Of a stretch of 64,000 bases of DNA, positions 19,570 to 28,404 are shown one piece after another. This stretch comes from Psychrobacter sp. LV10R520-6 (lineage in GTDB: Bacteria > Pseudomonadota > Gammaproteobacteria > Pseudomonadales > Moraxellaceae). Where the stretch lies: contig NZ_LT900024.1 in the NCBI RefSeq assembly GCF_900182925.1, positions 2,356,001-2,420,000 of the forward strand, written 5' to 3'. The translations under genes and the position numbers were made by a program. The notes beneath the pieces were generated by a model, which was given only the letters and a program-made list of their open reading frames with translations, did no database searches and was not told the origin of the DNA. Every line of letters begins with the position of its first letter. Position 1 is the first letter of the stretch.

Positions 19570-20523
19570 CTAACAATACCGTTGCAAACGTATCTGCGTA
19601 CCCAGCAGACGCTGTATCAGCATACCAAGCTTGTCATCATATTTACTGGCATAAAAAATTAGAGGCGGCCGAATATTCGTGTTATTAACAGTCGTCCTGC
19701 TACTATCTATACCACTATGCGCACTACTAATAGGCAGTGCCAGTAGCTGGTTTTTTACCAATAGCTGCTTCACGCGTTCAGCAATTGCTTTTCCTGAGTC
19801 AACCACGTCCATAGAAAGTTGTTGTGACTCAATCTCTTGCAACAAAAACGGTTTAAAAAATGGATAGTGTGTGCAACCTAACACCAATTGATCAATGCCC
19901 TCTTGAGCAAATCCTTGCACTTGCTGGTGTAAGCGCTGGGCAGTTTCGGAGTTCTCTGGCATACCTGCCTCTACCCATGGTACCAGCTGGGGGTCAAAAT
20001 ATTTAGTCACTATCGTTTGGTTTGGCAGAGCAATATCAGTAATAACTTGGTTAAGTAACGTGCCATTTAAGGTCGCTTTAGTGGCTAATACCGCCACATG
20101 ACCGCTTTTACTGGCCAGTATTGCAGGCTTCAATGCAGGTACTAAGCCGACGATAGGCAACTGCGGATAACAGCGCCGAGCGGTCTCCAAAGCATAAGCC
20201 GAGGCACTATTACAGGCAATGACGATCAGTTTACAGCCTTGCTGATATAACCATTCTACCGCTATTAATGTCAGCGTCTCGATCTCTTTACTATCACGAT
20301 TGCCGTATGGCACATGCAAGGTATCGGCATAATAAATATAATGCTCATCGGGTAATTGCTGGGCCAAATGCAAATATACTGATAGACCACCGACTCCCGA
20401 GTCAAATAAGCCAATTGGTGCATTGCGCTCTTTATTAACCATTGCCTTATTAAAAGCGACAGTATCAAAGGCAGCCGATTGGGTTTCCACATCACTGATT
20501 ATTTCATTTGCGGTAAGGCTCAT
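19570..20523 (-). CDS. murI: Glutamate racemase
   Basis: MurI interconverts L- and D-glutamate, supplying D-Glu for peptidoglycan precursors. The two catalytic cysteines lie in IACNSASAYALE and LGCTHYPFF. The N-terminal GLFDSGVGGLSV loop is diagnostic, as is YYADTLHVPYGNRD. I start at the ATG at 20523 (MSLTANEIIS); an in-frame TTG six bases upstream is less likely. The N-terminus carries about 35 extra residues before the conserved core. The gap to the upstream DUF1285 gene is 269 bp with small hairpins but no gene. Confidence 0.95.
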   Translation of the reverse strand: MSLTANEIISDVETQSAAFDTVAFNKAMVNKERNAPIGLFDSGVGGLSVYLHLAQQLPDEHYIYYADTLHVPYGNRDSKEIETLTLIAVEWLYQQGCKLIVIACNSASAYALETARRCYPQLPIVGLVPALKPAILASKSGHVAVLATKATLNGTLLNQVITDIALPNQTIVTKYFDPQLVPWVEAGMPENSETAQRLHQQVQGFAQEGIDQLVLGCTHYPFFKPFLLQEIESQQLSMDVVDSGKAIAERVKQLLVKNQLLALPISSAHSGIDSSRTTVNNTNIRPPLIFYASKYDDKLGMLIQRLLGTQIRLQRYC

Positions 20524-20792
20524 AGTCAATTTACCGCCGTTATCATATACATCCTGCTATACACATATCGTCATCTGGAAGTTTCTTATTAAGTTAAGTA
20601 CATTTTAGGTTCAGGTGATTGCTTCGCAATGCGTAATCAGACTGCTCAAGCAGTAAACGCCAATAGAAACATGATTATTTTTAGCATTATTTCCTACTGA
20701 CACTTACCTACTAACTTTTAATAACCACTTATAATAGCTACTTGGATTTTATAACCACTTAATTAACACTTATTTTGCTTAAATCAACAGCA

Positions 20793-21521
20793 TTAACTTG
20801 TCGGCATTGACAGTGGATAAGAGTGTCCACCGCTTTGTAAAATTAGTATGGTCTCATCATTTTGTTCTGTTAGTTCGCCAATATCGGTCAAATGATAAAA
20901 CGCGTTGCGACCGATAATTGCGGTCAACCCATTTCTGATAGGCATATAAGGGCGTACTTGGGGCTCAGCCTGTGGCTTAGCTTGTAACTCAGTGTTATCC
21001 ATTTGCGCTTCATTATTATTACTGTCACTAACATCAGGTTGATAAGCACGTAATATAATCGGATGCTCCTCATCCAAACGTACCACATCACCGGTAGTAG
21101 TAGTAAACTCCAGCCAGTTCATATTATCTTCAGTAACGATACCGACATTATTAATCAGTAGCGGCACATCCTCGACTTGAATTCGTAGCTTTTGTACTGG
21201 CGTTTTCAAAAAATACTCAGTAACGCCGTCTTGCTCTTCTTTCCATAGGATAGAAGCGAATAAATTTACTAATGACTCGCGGGTCATATGCCCACCCTCG
21301 TGCCACCATTCACCGTTGGCTTTAATTACCAAATCCATATCGATGACTTGCTCAGGATGCCATTTTTCTAATGGCGGTATCGCACGCCCCTGCCGTGTTC
21401 CTGCCTCGAACTTTAGATATTGGCTTAGCGAATCCAAACTATTTAGATCGGACGTCACTTCCTGCGGGGTCTCAGAACTATTCATGGTATTATCAATCGT
21501 GTTGTTGGTATCCTTGGTCAT
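20793..21521 (-). CDS. DUF1285 family protein
   Basis: This cytoplasmic protein of about 240 residues has DUF1285 hallmarks: PPLEKWHPEQVIDMDLVIKA, NGEWWHEGGHMTRESLVNLF, VEDVPLLINNV and a C-terminal PIRNGLTAIIGRNAFYHL. Function is unknown, although the family is widespread in proteobacteria. Relative to the family core it carries an N-terminal extension of about 35 residues and an internal Gln/Ala/Glu-rich insertion near 180-195. The ATG at 21521 is chosen over a GTG one codon upstream because GGAGAG then has normal spacing. Confidence 0.85.
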   Translation of the reverse strand: MTKDTNNTIDNTMNSSETPQEVTSDLNSLDSLSQYLKFEAGTRQGRAIPPLEKWHPEQVIDMDLVIKANGEWWHEGGHMTRESLVNLFASILWKEEQDGVTEYFLKTPVQKLRIQVEDVPLLINNVGIVTEDNMNWLEFTTTTGDVVRLDEEHPIILRAYQPDVSDSNNNEAQMDNTELQAKPQAEPQVRPYMPIRNGLTAIIGRNAFYHLTDIGELTEQNDETILILQSGGHSYPLSMPTS

Positions 21522-21524
21522 CAC

Positions 21525-21944
21525 ACACTCTCCTAACTATTAGTCAAAGTTTGGCGTATCCAGTATTACTATTAATTTTAGTTTCGGGTATGATAAAACA
21601 ACATCGTCATTATAGACCCGTCATATGAATCTTACTTTAACACTGATACCTATAAATGCGTATCGTGTTTGTAGGACTTTTCTTTTATAATGAGTAACGG
21701 TTTTTTATTAAAATGGTCACATGGGTGTAGTTTTAATTGTCCTTTTACGTTATGGGTTGCTGTGATTACATATGATAACTTTCGCATATGCCAGTCTTCA
21801 ATAGTAACCTTGTTGATTGATGCCGCAAAGACAGTTTTTATCGAGCAGCCATATGTCTGAGGTAAGTTAGCGTCGCAAGCTTTATTATTCAATTGTTATG
21901 CTAATGACGCCCTGAGATAAGCCACTAAAAGTTTAGGAGTAGGT
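21525..21944. other. Intergenic region upstream of the ETF-QO gene
   Basis: About 420 bases. An 80-codon open frame on the minus strand (21650-21892) has no ribosome-binding site and no recognisable domain, so I do not call it. Divergent promoters for the DUF1285 and ETF-QO genes are expected. Confidence 0.4.
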
Positions 21945-23951
21945 ATGCAAGAGCAAGACAAGAAAACGCCAGTCGTTGATACTGATATCGTCAACACTGA
22001 TTTGCCAACAACGGTAGAGCCAACAGATTCAGACACACCAGAGTTGACTACAGAGGTCCCAGCCGAAACTATTGCGGTTGAGAATACAGAGCTTAAAGAA
22101 GCAAATCTTGATACCGTAGCTGTTGATGAAGCAGTCGCTATCGATGAAGAATCTATCGAAAAAGCACCTATTGAAGAAGAAGCTATCGAAGAGGTAGCCG
22201 TTGATGAAAAGGGTGCTAAAAAAGAACCTGCTGAAGAAAAAGTAATCGAAAAAATAGCGGTTGAAAAAATACCTGAGCCCATTGCCCCAGAACCTGAGAT
22301 TGAGCGTGAGTCGATGGAATTTGACGTTATTGTAGTCGGCGGTGGTCCTGCCGGTTTATCTGCGGCTATTCGTCTGCGCCAGTTGGCTATTGAAGCGGGC
22401 AACGACGAGTTTATGGTCTGTGTGGTCGAAAAAGGCGCTGAGTTTGGTGGTCATATTTTATCCGGTGCCGTTATTGAACCGCGTGCTTTAAATGAGTTGA
22501 TTCCTGATTGGAAAGCTAAAGGCGCGCCATTAAATGTGCCAGCGATTGAAGATCGCGTGTATATGTTGGGGTCAGCGACTAAGAGCACTAAGCTTATCGA
22601 CTCAGTTATTCCAGCCAGTATGCACAACGAAGGCAATTATATTGTTTCATTGGCTAACGTTGTTCGTTGGTTAGCAGAGCAAGCCGAAGAATTAGAAGTG
22701 ATGATGTTCCCAGGTTTCCCTGCTGCGGACATCTTATATAACGATGACGGCTCAGTAAGGGGCATATTGACTGGCGATATGGGTGTCGCAGCAAATGGTG
22801 ATGCCAAGGCTAGCTTTGAGCCAGGTTATGAATTATTAGCTAAATATACTATTTTTGCCGAAGGCTCTCGTGGTCACTTGGGCAAACGCTTAATTAGCCG
22901 CTTTAATCTTGATAAGGATTGTGATCCTCAGCATTATGGCATTGGTCTCAAAGAATTGTGGGACATCGAGCCTGAGAAACATGAGGAAGGCGTCGTTATG
23001 CACGGCTCAGGCTGGCCGTTAACCGATACGGGCTCTTCTGGCGGCTGGTGGTTGTACTTCGCTGAAAACAACCAAGTTAGCTTTGGTATAGTCATCGATT
23101 TATCTTACTCCAATCCTTATATGTCACCGTTTGATGAGTTACAGCGCCTAAAATTACATCCGCTTATTCGTAATATTTTAGAAGGCGGCAAACGTATTTC
23201 TTATGGCGCACGTTCACTCACCAAAGGTGGTCTCAACTCTTTACCAAAATTCACCTTCCCAGGTGGCGTATTGGTAGGCGACGACGCTGGATTTTTAAAC
23301 TCTGCCAAGATTAAAGGTACGCATACCTCGATGAAGTCAGGTATGCTCGCAGCTGAAGCTATCTTTGAAGCGTTGCAAGCTGAACGTCAGCATGACGAAG
23401 TAATTGCCTATAGCACTATGTATAAAGAATCATGGTTGTATCAGGATAATTATGAAGGGCGTAACTTTTCTCCAGCCATGCATCGCATGGGTCAATGGAT
23501 GGGCGGCGCCTTTAACTTCATTGAACAAAACTTACTAGGCGGGAAAATGCCGCTGACTATCCATGATAACCTACGGGATTATGACCAGTTAGAACGTGCT
23601 GACCATGCCTATCAGCCAGAATATCCTAAGCCTGATGGTAAACTGATATTTGATAAATCATCATCAGTATTTATTTCTAATACCAACCATACTGAAAACC
23701 AACCAAAGCATTTAAAATTAACCGATCCTACCGTGCCTATTTCTATGAACTTGCCGTTATATGCTGAGCCAGCACGTTTGTATTGTCCAGTTGGGGTTTA
23801 TGAAGTGATCAAAGATGCTGAAGGTGCACATTTTGTGATCAATGCGCAAAACTGTATCCATTGCAAAACCTGTGATATTAAAGATCCGTCACAAAACATC
23901 ACTTGGGTAACTCCCGAAGGTGGTGGCGGTCCTAACTATCCAAACATGTAA
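21945..23951 (+). CDS. Electron-transfer flavoprotein:ubiquinone oxidoreductase with long acidic N-terminal extension
   Basis: ETF-QO passes electrons from reduced ETF (fatty acid, amino acid and choline oxidation) to membrane ubiquinone. From residue 124 (MEFDVIVVGGGPAGLSAAIR) it is a standard ETF-QO: FAD GxGxxG site, HGSGWPLTDTGSSGGWWLYF, FPGGVLVGDDAGFLN, and a C-terminal 4Fe-4S ligand set (CPVGVYEV, CIHCKTCDIKDPSQN). The 123 residues before it are low-complexity, rich in Glu, Val, Ala and Ile with repeats like EEAIEEVAVDE and EEKVIEKIAVEKI. A strong TTAGGAGT ribosome-binding site lies upstream of the ATG at 21945 and none precedes Met124, so the extension is probably translated. No etfAB genes are nearby. 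Confidence 0.92.
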   Translation: MQEQDKKTPVVDTDIVNTDLPTTVEPTDSDTPELTTEVPAETIAVENTELKEANLDTVAVDEAVAIDEESIEKAPIEEEAIEEVAVDEKGAKKEPAEEKVIEKIAVEKIPEPIAPEPEIERESMEFDVIVVGGGPAGLSAAIRLRQLAIEAGNDEFMVCVVEKGAEFGGHILSGAVIEPRALNELIPDWKAKGAPLNVPAIEDRVYMLGSATKSTKLIDSVIPASMHNEGNYIVSLANVVRWLAEQAEELEVMMFPGFPAADILYNDDGSVRGILTGDMGVAANGDAKASFEPGYELLAKYTIFAEGSRGHLGKRLISRFNLDKDCDPQHYGIGLKELWDIEPEKHEEGVVMHGSGWPLTDTGSSGGWWLYFAENNQVSFGIVIDLSYSNPYMSPFDELQRLKLHPLIRNILEGGKRISYGARSLTKGGLNSLPKFTFPGGVLVGDDAGFLNSAKIKGTHTSMKSGMLAAEAIFEALQAERQHDEVIAYSTMYKESWLYQDNYEGRNFSPAMHRMGQWMGGAFNFIEQNLLGGKMPLTIHDNLRDYDQLERADHAYQPEYPKPDGKLIFDKSSSVFISNTNHTENQPKHLKLTDPTVPISMNLPLYAEPARLYCPVGVYEVIKDAEGAHFVINAQNCIHCKTCDIKDPSQNITWVTPEGGGGPNYPNM

Positions 23952-23970
23952 ATTATAATGACTCTATAAA

Positions 23971-24016
23971 AAAACCGCTCTTAGCTATTTATATTTGGTT
24001 AGGAGCGGTTTTTATT
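23971..24016. terminator. Bidirectional terminator after the ETF-QO gene
   Basis: AAAACCGCTC (23971-23980) pairs with GAGCGGTTTT (24003-24012) across a 22-base loop, and more T follows. It lies between convergent reading frames. Confidence 0.8.
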
Positions 24017-24038
24017 TGCCTAAAATATTCAGTAGCCG

Positions 24039-24752
24039 TTAATCCGTCCAGGCATCACGATTGGCTTCGTCTTTGAGTTTGACAAAGTCATCAGGATTAA
24101 AGGTGATTTGCTCACCTGTTTTACCTTCTTTGATTTGTCGCTCATAGTCTCGTAGTATTCTTAGCGCCACTGGCGACAAGAGGACAATTGCTACTAAGTT
24201 GGTCAATGCCATTAGACCCATCGACAAATCAGCAAAGTTCCAAATAGCCGGTAAGCTAGCAACCGCCCCGACGAATACCATACCGAGCACTAGAAAACGA
24301 AACACCATAATCATTACTTTGGCGTTTCTGGCACCGGAGATAAATTCGAGGTTAGACTCACCATAGCTATAATTAGCAATGATAGAGGTGAACGAGAAGA
24401 AGAAAATGGCAATCGCTACAAAGATAACACCCAAGTCACCGACATATTGTGACAGCGCCAACTGAGTCAGCTGGATACCTTCTTGCTCAACATTAGGATC
24501 GACCACACCTGACAAGATAATGACTGAAGCAGTCGCTGTACAAATCACTAGCGTATCCATAAACACGCCCAGCATTTGCATAAAACCTTGTACTGCTGGA
24601 TGATCAGGATAACTCTTTGCAGTAGCGGCAGCGTTGGGCGCTGAACCCATACCCGCTTCATTAGAGAATAAACCGCGCTTAATACCGTTGATCATCGCTT
24701 GAGCAATACCATAACCAATTACCCCACCTGCCGCTTGCTCGAAACCAACCTG
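24039..24752 (-). pseudogene. Sodium:alanine symporter (AGCS family), 5'-truncated
   Basis: The frame encodes the C-terminal half of an AGCS-type Na+/alanine-glycine carrier: GLFSNEAGMGSAPNAAAT is the family signature, followed by five hydrophobic segments and a hydrophilic tail ending RDAWTD. Family members are about 450-490 residues, but only about 237 codons remain. Homology begins abruptly at VGFEQAAGGVIG (24749), directly after an in-frame TAG at 24755-24753, and no N-terminal half is seen in the next 1.2 kb. The first ATG in the frame, at 24695, would give a 218-residue fragment that cannot form the transport core. I read this as a deletion or rearrangement remnant. Confidence 0.8.
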
Positions 24753-25100
24753 CTAGCTCCTCGCCCATAATGCCCCCTTATTTACATATTTCGCATGTTT
24801 TCTATGTTCGTGTTATGACCAACATCACCTGCATTCTGAAATGCCTTAGTGATGCATCTCCGTCTCTCTACTTATTCATACTCGTTCAATTCTATGCTCA
24901 TTCAAATACAAAGTATGTGATTGATATCATGTTGCTATATTTAATCGCTATATTTTAACTGACTGCCCCTAATTTAACTGTTTCATATTCTTATTTTAAC
25001 TATTATTTATTATTAAACTTTTAAAAGGTTTTAAAATTATTTATTAAAAGACAATTATTATGAATTCCTAACTTTCATAAAAATTTTAGGACTTGATATT

Positions 25101-25182
25101 AGACCTCTTGCAAAAGTACCATTTCATTGACTTTCGCTAACGGAGTTATAAGAGCTGGCGATGACTTCCGCAAGAGGTCTAT
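25101..25182. mobile_element. Miniature inverted-repeat element (MITE-like, about 80 bp)
   Basis: The ends TAGACCTCTTGCAAAAGT (25101-25118) and ACTTCCGCAAGAGGTCTA (25165-25182) are inverted copies matching at 16 of 18 positions, with a 46-bp interior. The outermost TA on both sides could be a TA target duplication. The end sequence resembles termini of IS5-type elements (inference from memory). The interior is too short to code, so this would be a non-autonomous derivative. Confidence 0.65.
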
Positions 25183-25753
25183 TTTGTATAAGATTGTATA
25201 AATCTCATGTAAATTAGAAAATCTTATTGTTATACCTTTTAACAATCATTCTATTAATTCTATTCCTAAAATAAATGCCATTTGTGCTGTATTAACTTTG
25301 AAATAGACATATAAATTTAAATCCTTAATATATATAAGGTGTTAGCATGTTATCCTAGCAATGTCATTTACTTTTACATTGTTTACCAACATAAGTTTTT
25401 TGTGGTGTCCACTAAAAAAATATTTTGTTACACTAAGTAATTTAAATTTACTTATTGTTAATTAAGTCAATATTGTATATATTCCTAATAAGTTCACAAT
25501 TATCTCTTGCAATAATTTTTGGCATGAATAACTAAAAGAATAATAATTTAATAATCTTGTCAGGAAGATAAAGATAATAATAAGACAGCGGATTGTCATG
25601 CCCCACCGACCTTCCTCAATAAACACCATCATATTCATAAGATAAAATTAGTAAAACCCATAATTAATGTATCCATAACCAATATGAGACGTCATACAGA
25701 TATTCTTTTAGGTTATTAAACTATTGTTCTACAATGCAATTTTTAGCAGTACC

Positions 25754-25812
25754 GAGCAATTTATGCCAGTTTTATAAGGCTTCGGTTTATAAAAACTAGC
25801 ATAAATTTGCTC
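25754..25812. repeat. Long imperfect hairpin upstream of the symporter operon
   Basis: GAGCAATTTATGCCAGTTTT and its inverted counterpart AAAACTAGCATAAATTTGCT form a stem of about 24 bp with a few bulges around a GGCTTCGGT loop. It lies about 185 bp upstream of the DUF4212 gene. It could be a relic terminator, a transcript 5' structure or a small repeat element. Confidence 0.6.
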
Positions 25813-25995
25813 ACTTTATTGGTAATTTTGGGTTGCTGAGACTAGTTAATTATTCTGATTTAGCTGTCTATGAAGCAAGTTTTATGATTGCAATATAGAC
25901 ACAATATCGCACTTTACGATAGACACTAAATCACAATGACTTGTTAGGCTCAAACTAGTAATCCTGTTTTTATGTCAGGCAAAAGGAGTTGTCCT

Positions 25996-26256
25996 ATGGA
26001 GAACCACAGCGATTCATCCGGTTATTGGAAAGCCAATATCCGTCTCATTACAGGTAGCCTCGTCATTTGGGCTTTAGTTTCTTATGGTTTTGGCATCTTG
26101 CTACGTCCATTATTGTCAGGTATTAGGATAGGCGGTACCGATTTAGGTTTTTGGTTTGCACAACAAGGATCTATTGGCGTATTTATCATTTTAATCTTCT
26201 TCTACGCCTGGCGTATGAATAAATTAGATAAACAATATGGTGTAGACGAGGAATAG
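25996..26256 (+). CDS. DUF4212 small subunit of sodium/solute symporter
   Basis: This 86-residue membrane protein has two transmembrane helices (about 17-38 and 52-73) and is the standard small partner encoded directly before VC_2705-type sodium/solute symporters. Typical pattern: YWKANIRLITGSLVIWALVS, then FWFAQQGSIGVFIILIFFYA and a basic end RMNKLDKQYGVDEE. The ATG at 25996 is chosen because AAGGAG lies 7 bases upstream; the earlier ATG at 25972 lacks a site. The next gene starts 4 bases after its stop, indicating translational coupling. Confidence 0.88.
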   Translation: MENHSDSSGYWKANIRLITGSLVIWALVSYGFGILLRPLLSGIRIGGTDLGFWFAQQGSIGVFIILIFFYAWRMNKLDKQYGVDEE

Positions 26257-26260
26257 CCCT

Positions 26261-28129
26261 ATGAGTCAATTTACGATTAATATTATTTTTGTGGGTCTAT
26301 CCTTCGCTTTATACTTCGGTATTGCGATTTGGGCGCGCGCTGGTACGACAAGTGAGTTCTATGTGGCGGGCGGCGGCGTCCATCCCGTAGTGAATGGTAT
26401 GGCAACGGCCGCTGACTGGATGAGTGCCGCGTCATTTATTTCTATGGCAGGTATTCTTGCTGCTGGTGGTTATGGTGCTTCAACCTACTTAATGGGTTGG
26501 ACAGGTGGTTATGTACTACTGGCCATGCTCCTAGCGCCTTACTTACGTAAGTTTGGTAAGTTCACGGTGCCTGACTTTATTGGTGACCGTTTTTATTCTA
26601 AAACGGCAGCCATGATTGCAGTGGTCTGTTTGATTGTCGCCTCGACCACTTACGTTATCGGACAGATGACCGGTGCGGGCGTTGCGTTCTCACGCTTCTT
26701 AGAAGTTGAGAACGATACCGGTCTTATTATCGCTGCTGTCGTCGTATTCTTCTACGCGGTACTTGGTGGTATGAAAGGGATTACCTACACGCAGGTTGCG
26801 CAGTATGTGGTTCTAATGATTGCTTATACGATTCCTGCGGTCTTTATATCGCTTGAATTGACGGGCAATCCGATTCCAGGTTTTGGTTTGTTCTCAAACC
26901 ATGTTGAGTCAGGTATACCCATCTTAACCAAGCTTGACCAAGTCGTCACCGATTTAGGCTTTACCGCTTATACCGCTGATGTGCCTAACAAGCTAAATAT
27001 GGTGTTATTTACCTTATCACTCATGATTGGTACGGCAGGTCTACCACACGTTATCATTCGCTTCTTCACGGTTCCTAAAGTTGCTGATGCGCGCTGGACA
27101 GCCGGTTGGACATTGGTATTTATCTCGCTACTATACTTCACTGCTCCAGCAGTAGGTGCTATGGCGCGTCTAAACCTACTCGACACCATTTATCCACAAG
27201 GTGTTGACGAGCCTGCTCTTCCTTATGACCAACGTCCAGATTGGATGAAGACATGGGAAGATACCGGTCTTATTAAATATAACGACCTGAATAACGATGG
27301 TCGCATCCAGTTATATAGTGATAGTGGACTTGGCGCAGCAGAATTAGCATTAACTGCGGCAACAGCTGAAGGTGGCGACGTCGCTACAGCAACGACTACC
27401 GTTGAAGAAGCAAAAGCAGAACATGCTTTAGAACGTGATGGTATCTTTGTCGATAGAGGCTGGGCCGGTAACGAGCTCGATGTAAACGCTGACATCATAG
27501 TATTGGCTAACCCAGAAATCGCACAGCTACCACCATGGGTTATTGGTCTTATCGCAGCAGGCGGTTTGGCAGCAGCGCTATCAACGGCAGCTGGCCTACT
27601 ACTCGCAATTTCATCAGCGATCAGTCATGACTTGATTAAAAGAAACCTTAATCCCAACATCAGTGATAAAGGCGAGCTAAAAGTAGCGCGTATCACCATG
27701 GGTGTGGCGATTGTCATTGCCACATGGTTGGGTATGAATCCACCAGGATTTGCCGCACAGGTGGTGGCATTAGCCTTTGGTATTGCAGGGGCATCACTGT
27801 TCCCTGTATTGATGATGGGTATTTTCTCTAAGCGTATTAACAACCTCGGCGCTATCGCTGGTATGTTAACGGGTCTGATTAGTATCTTAGTTTATATCTT
27901 TATTTTCAAAGGCTGGTTCTTCATCAGTGGTACTGCAAACTTCCCTGATACTGCAGAGTATTGGTTGTTCGGTATCTCGCCATTATCATTCGGCGCGGTA
28001 GGTGCTTTACTTAACTTTATCGTAGCATTCGCTGTTTCTTATGCTACTGCGCCACCACCACAACATATCCAAGAACTCGTGGAGAGCGTACGTTCTCCAC
28101 GTGGTGCTGGCGGTGCCGTTGATCACTAA
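26261..28129 (+). CDS. Sodium/solute symporter large subunit (VC_2705 type; acetate-like)
   Basis: This 622-residue polytopic carrier of the sodium:solute symporter family is related to the acetate permease ActP and pairs with the DUF4212 protein. The SSS signature ADWMSAASFISMAGILAAGG is at the N-terminus, and GLPHVIIRFFTVPKVADARW and GGLAAALSTAAGLLLAISSA follow. Between the central helices a hydrophilic region of about 100 residues (about 310-415) contains an EF-hand-like DLNNDGRIQL loop; I believe this insert is typical of the subfamily. Substrate is likely acetate or another short carboxylate, by family only. Confidence 0.88.
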   Translation: MSQFTINIIFVGLSFALYFGIAIWARAGTTSEFYVAGGGVHPVVNGMATAADWMSAASFISMAGILAAGGYGASTYLMGWTGGYVLLAMLLAPYLRKFGKFTVPDFIGDRFYSKTAAMIAVVCLIVASTTYVIGQMTGAGVAFSRFLEVENDTGLIIAAVVVFFYAVLGGMKGITYTQVAQYVVLMIAYTIPAVFISLELTGNPIPGFGLFSNHVESGIPILTKLDQVVTDLGFTAYTADVPNKLNMVLFTLSLMIGTAGLPHVIIRFFTVPKVADARWTAGWTLVFISLLYFTAPAVGAMARLNLLDTIYPQGVDEPALPYDQRPDWMKTWEDTGLIKYNDLNNDGRIQLYSDSGLGAAELALTAATAEGGDVATATTTVEEAKAEHALERDGIFVDRGWAGNELDVNADIIVLANPEIAQLPPWVIGLIAAGGLAAALSTAAGLLLAISSAISHDLIKRNLNPNISDKGELKVARITMGVAIVIATWLGMNPPGFAAQVVALAFGIAGASLFPVLMMGIFSKRINNLGAIAGMLTGLISILVYIFIFKGWFFISGTANFPDTAEYWLFGISPLSFGAVGALLNFIVAFAVSYATAPPPQHIQELVESVRSPRGAGGAVDH

Positions 28130-28180
28130 GCCCTATGTTCAATAAGCTTAGCTGCTACACGTATCACTGGTTACACCATA

Positions 28181-28220
28181 AATCACTCACAGGCAGCAGC
28201 TGCTTGTGAGTGATTTTTTT
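28181..28220 (+). terminator. Strong terminator after the symporter operon
   Basis: AATCACTCACAGGCAGC (28181-28197) pairs with GCTGCTTGTGAGTGATT (28199-28215) with one G.U position, followed by T7. It closes the DUF4212/symporter operon. Confidence 0.9.
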
Positions 28221-28404
28221 ATCCTAGGATTGTTATAAATAAATTTATAATAAACGATTATTTTGTTAACCCGTTTCTAAAAATTAGAGAGAACGAGAAA
28301 GACAACCGCAAGTACTATAATGAGTAGGCTTAGGAAGTCTGACCACGTTAGCTTATTTTTTGATATTGGTATTAAATGCGCTGATTGCGTTAAGGAAAAG
28401 TCTT

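Larger units (their letters stand above)
24756..25971. other. 1.2-kb AT-rich non-coding region
   Basis: No credible gene in about 1.2 kb of very AT-rich sequence between the broken symporter gene and the acetate-type symporter operon. It contains a small inverted-repeat element (25101-25182) and a long imperfect hairpin (25754-25812), reported separately. It looks like a decay or insertion zone, with the downstream operon's promoter near its right end. Confidence 0.6.

Noticed and set aside
21650..21892. 80-codon minus-strand open frame upstream of the ETF-QO gene
   Set aside because: No ribosome-binding site, no recognisable domain, and composition not protein-like; treated as intergenic.
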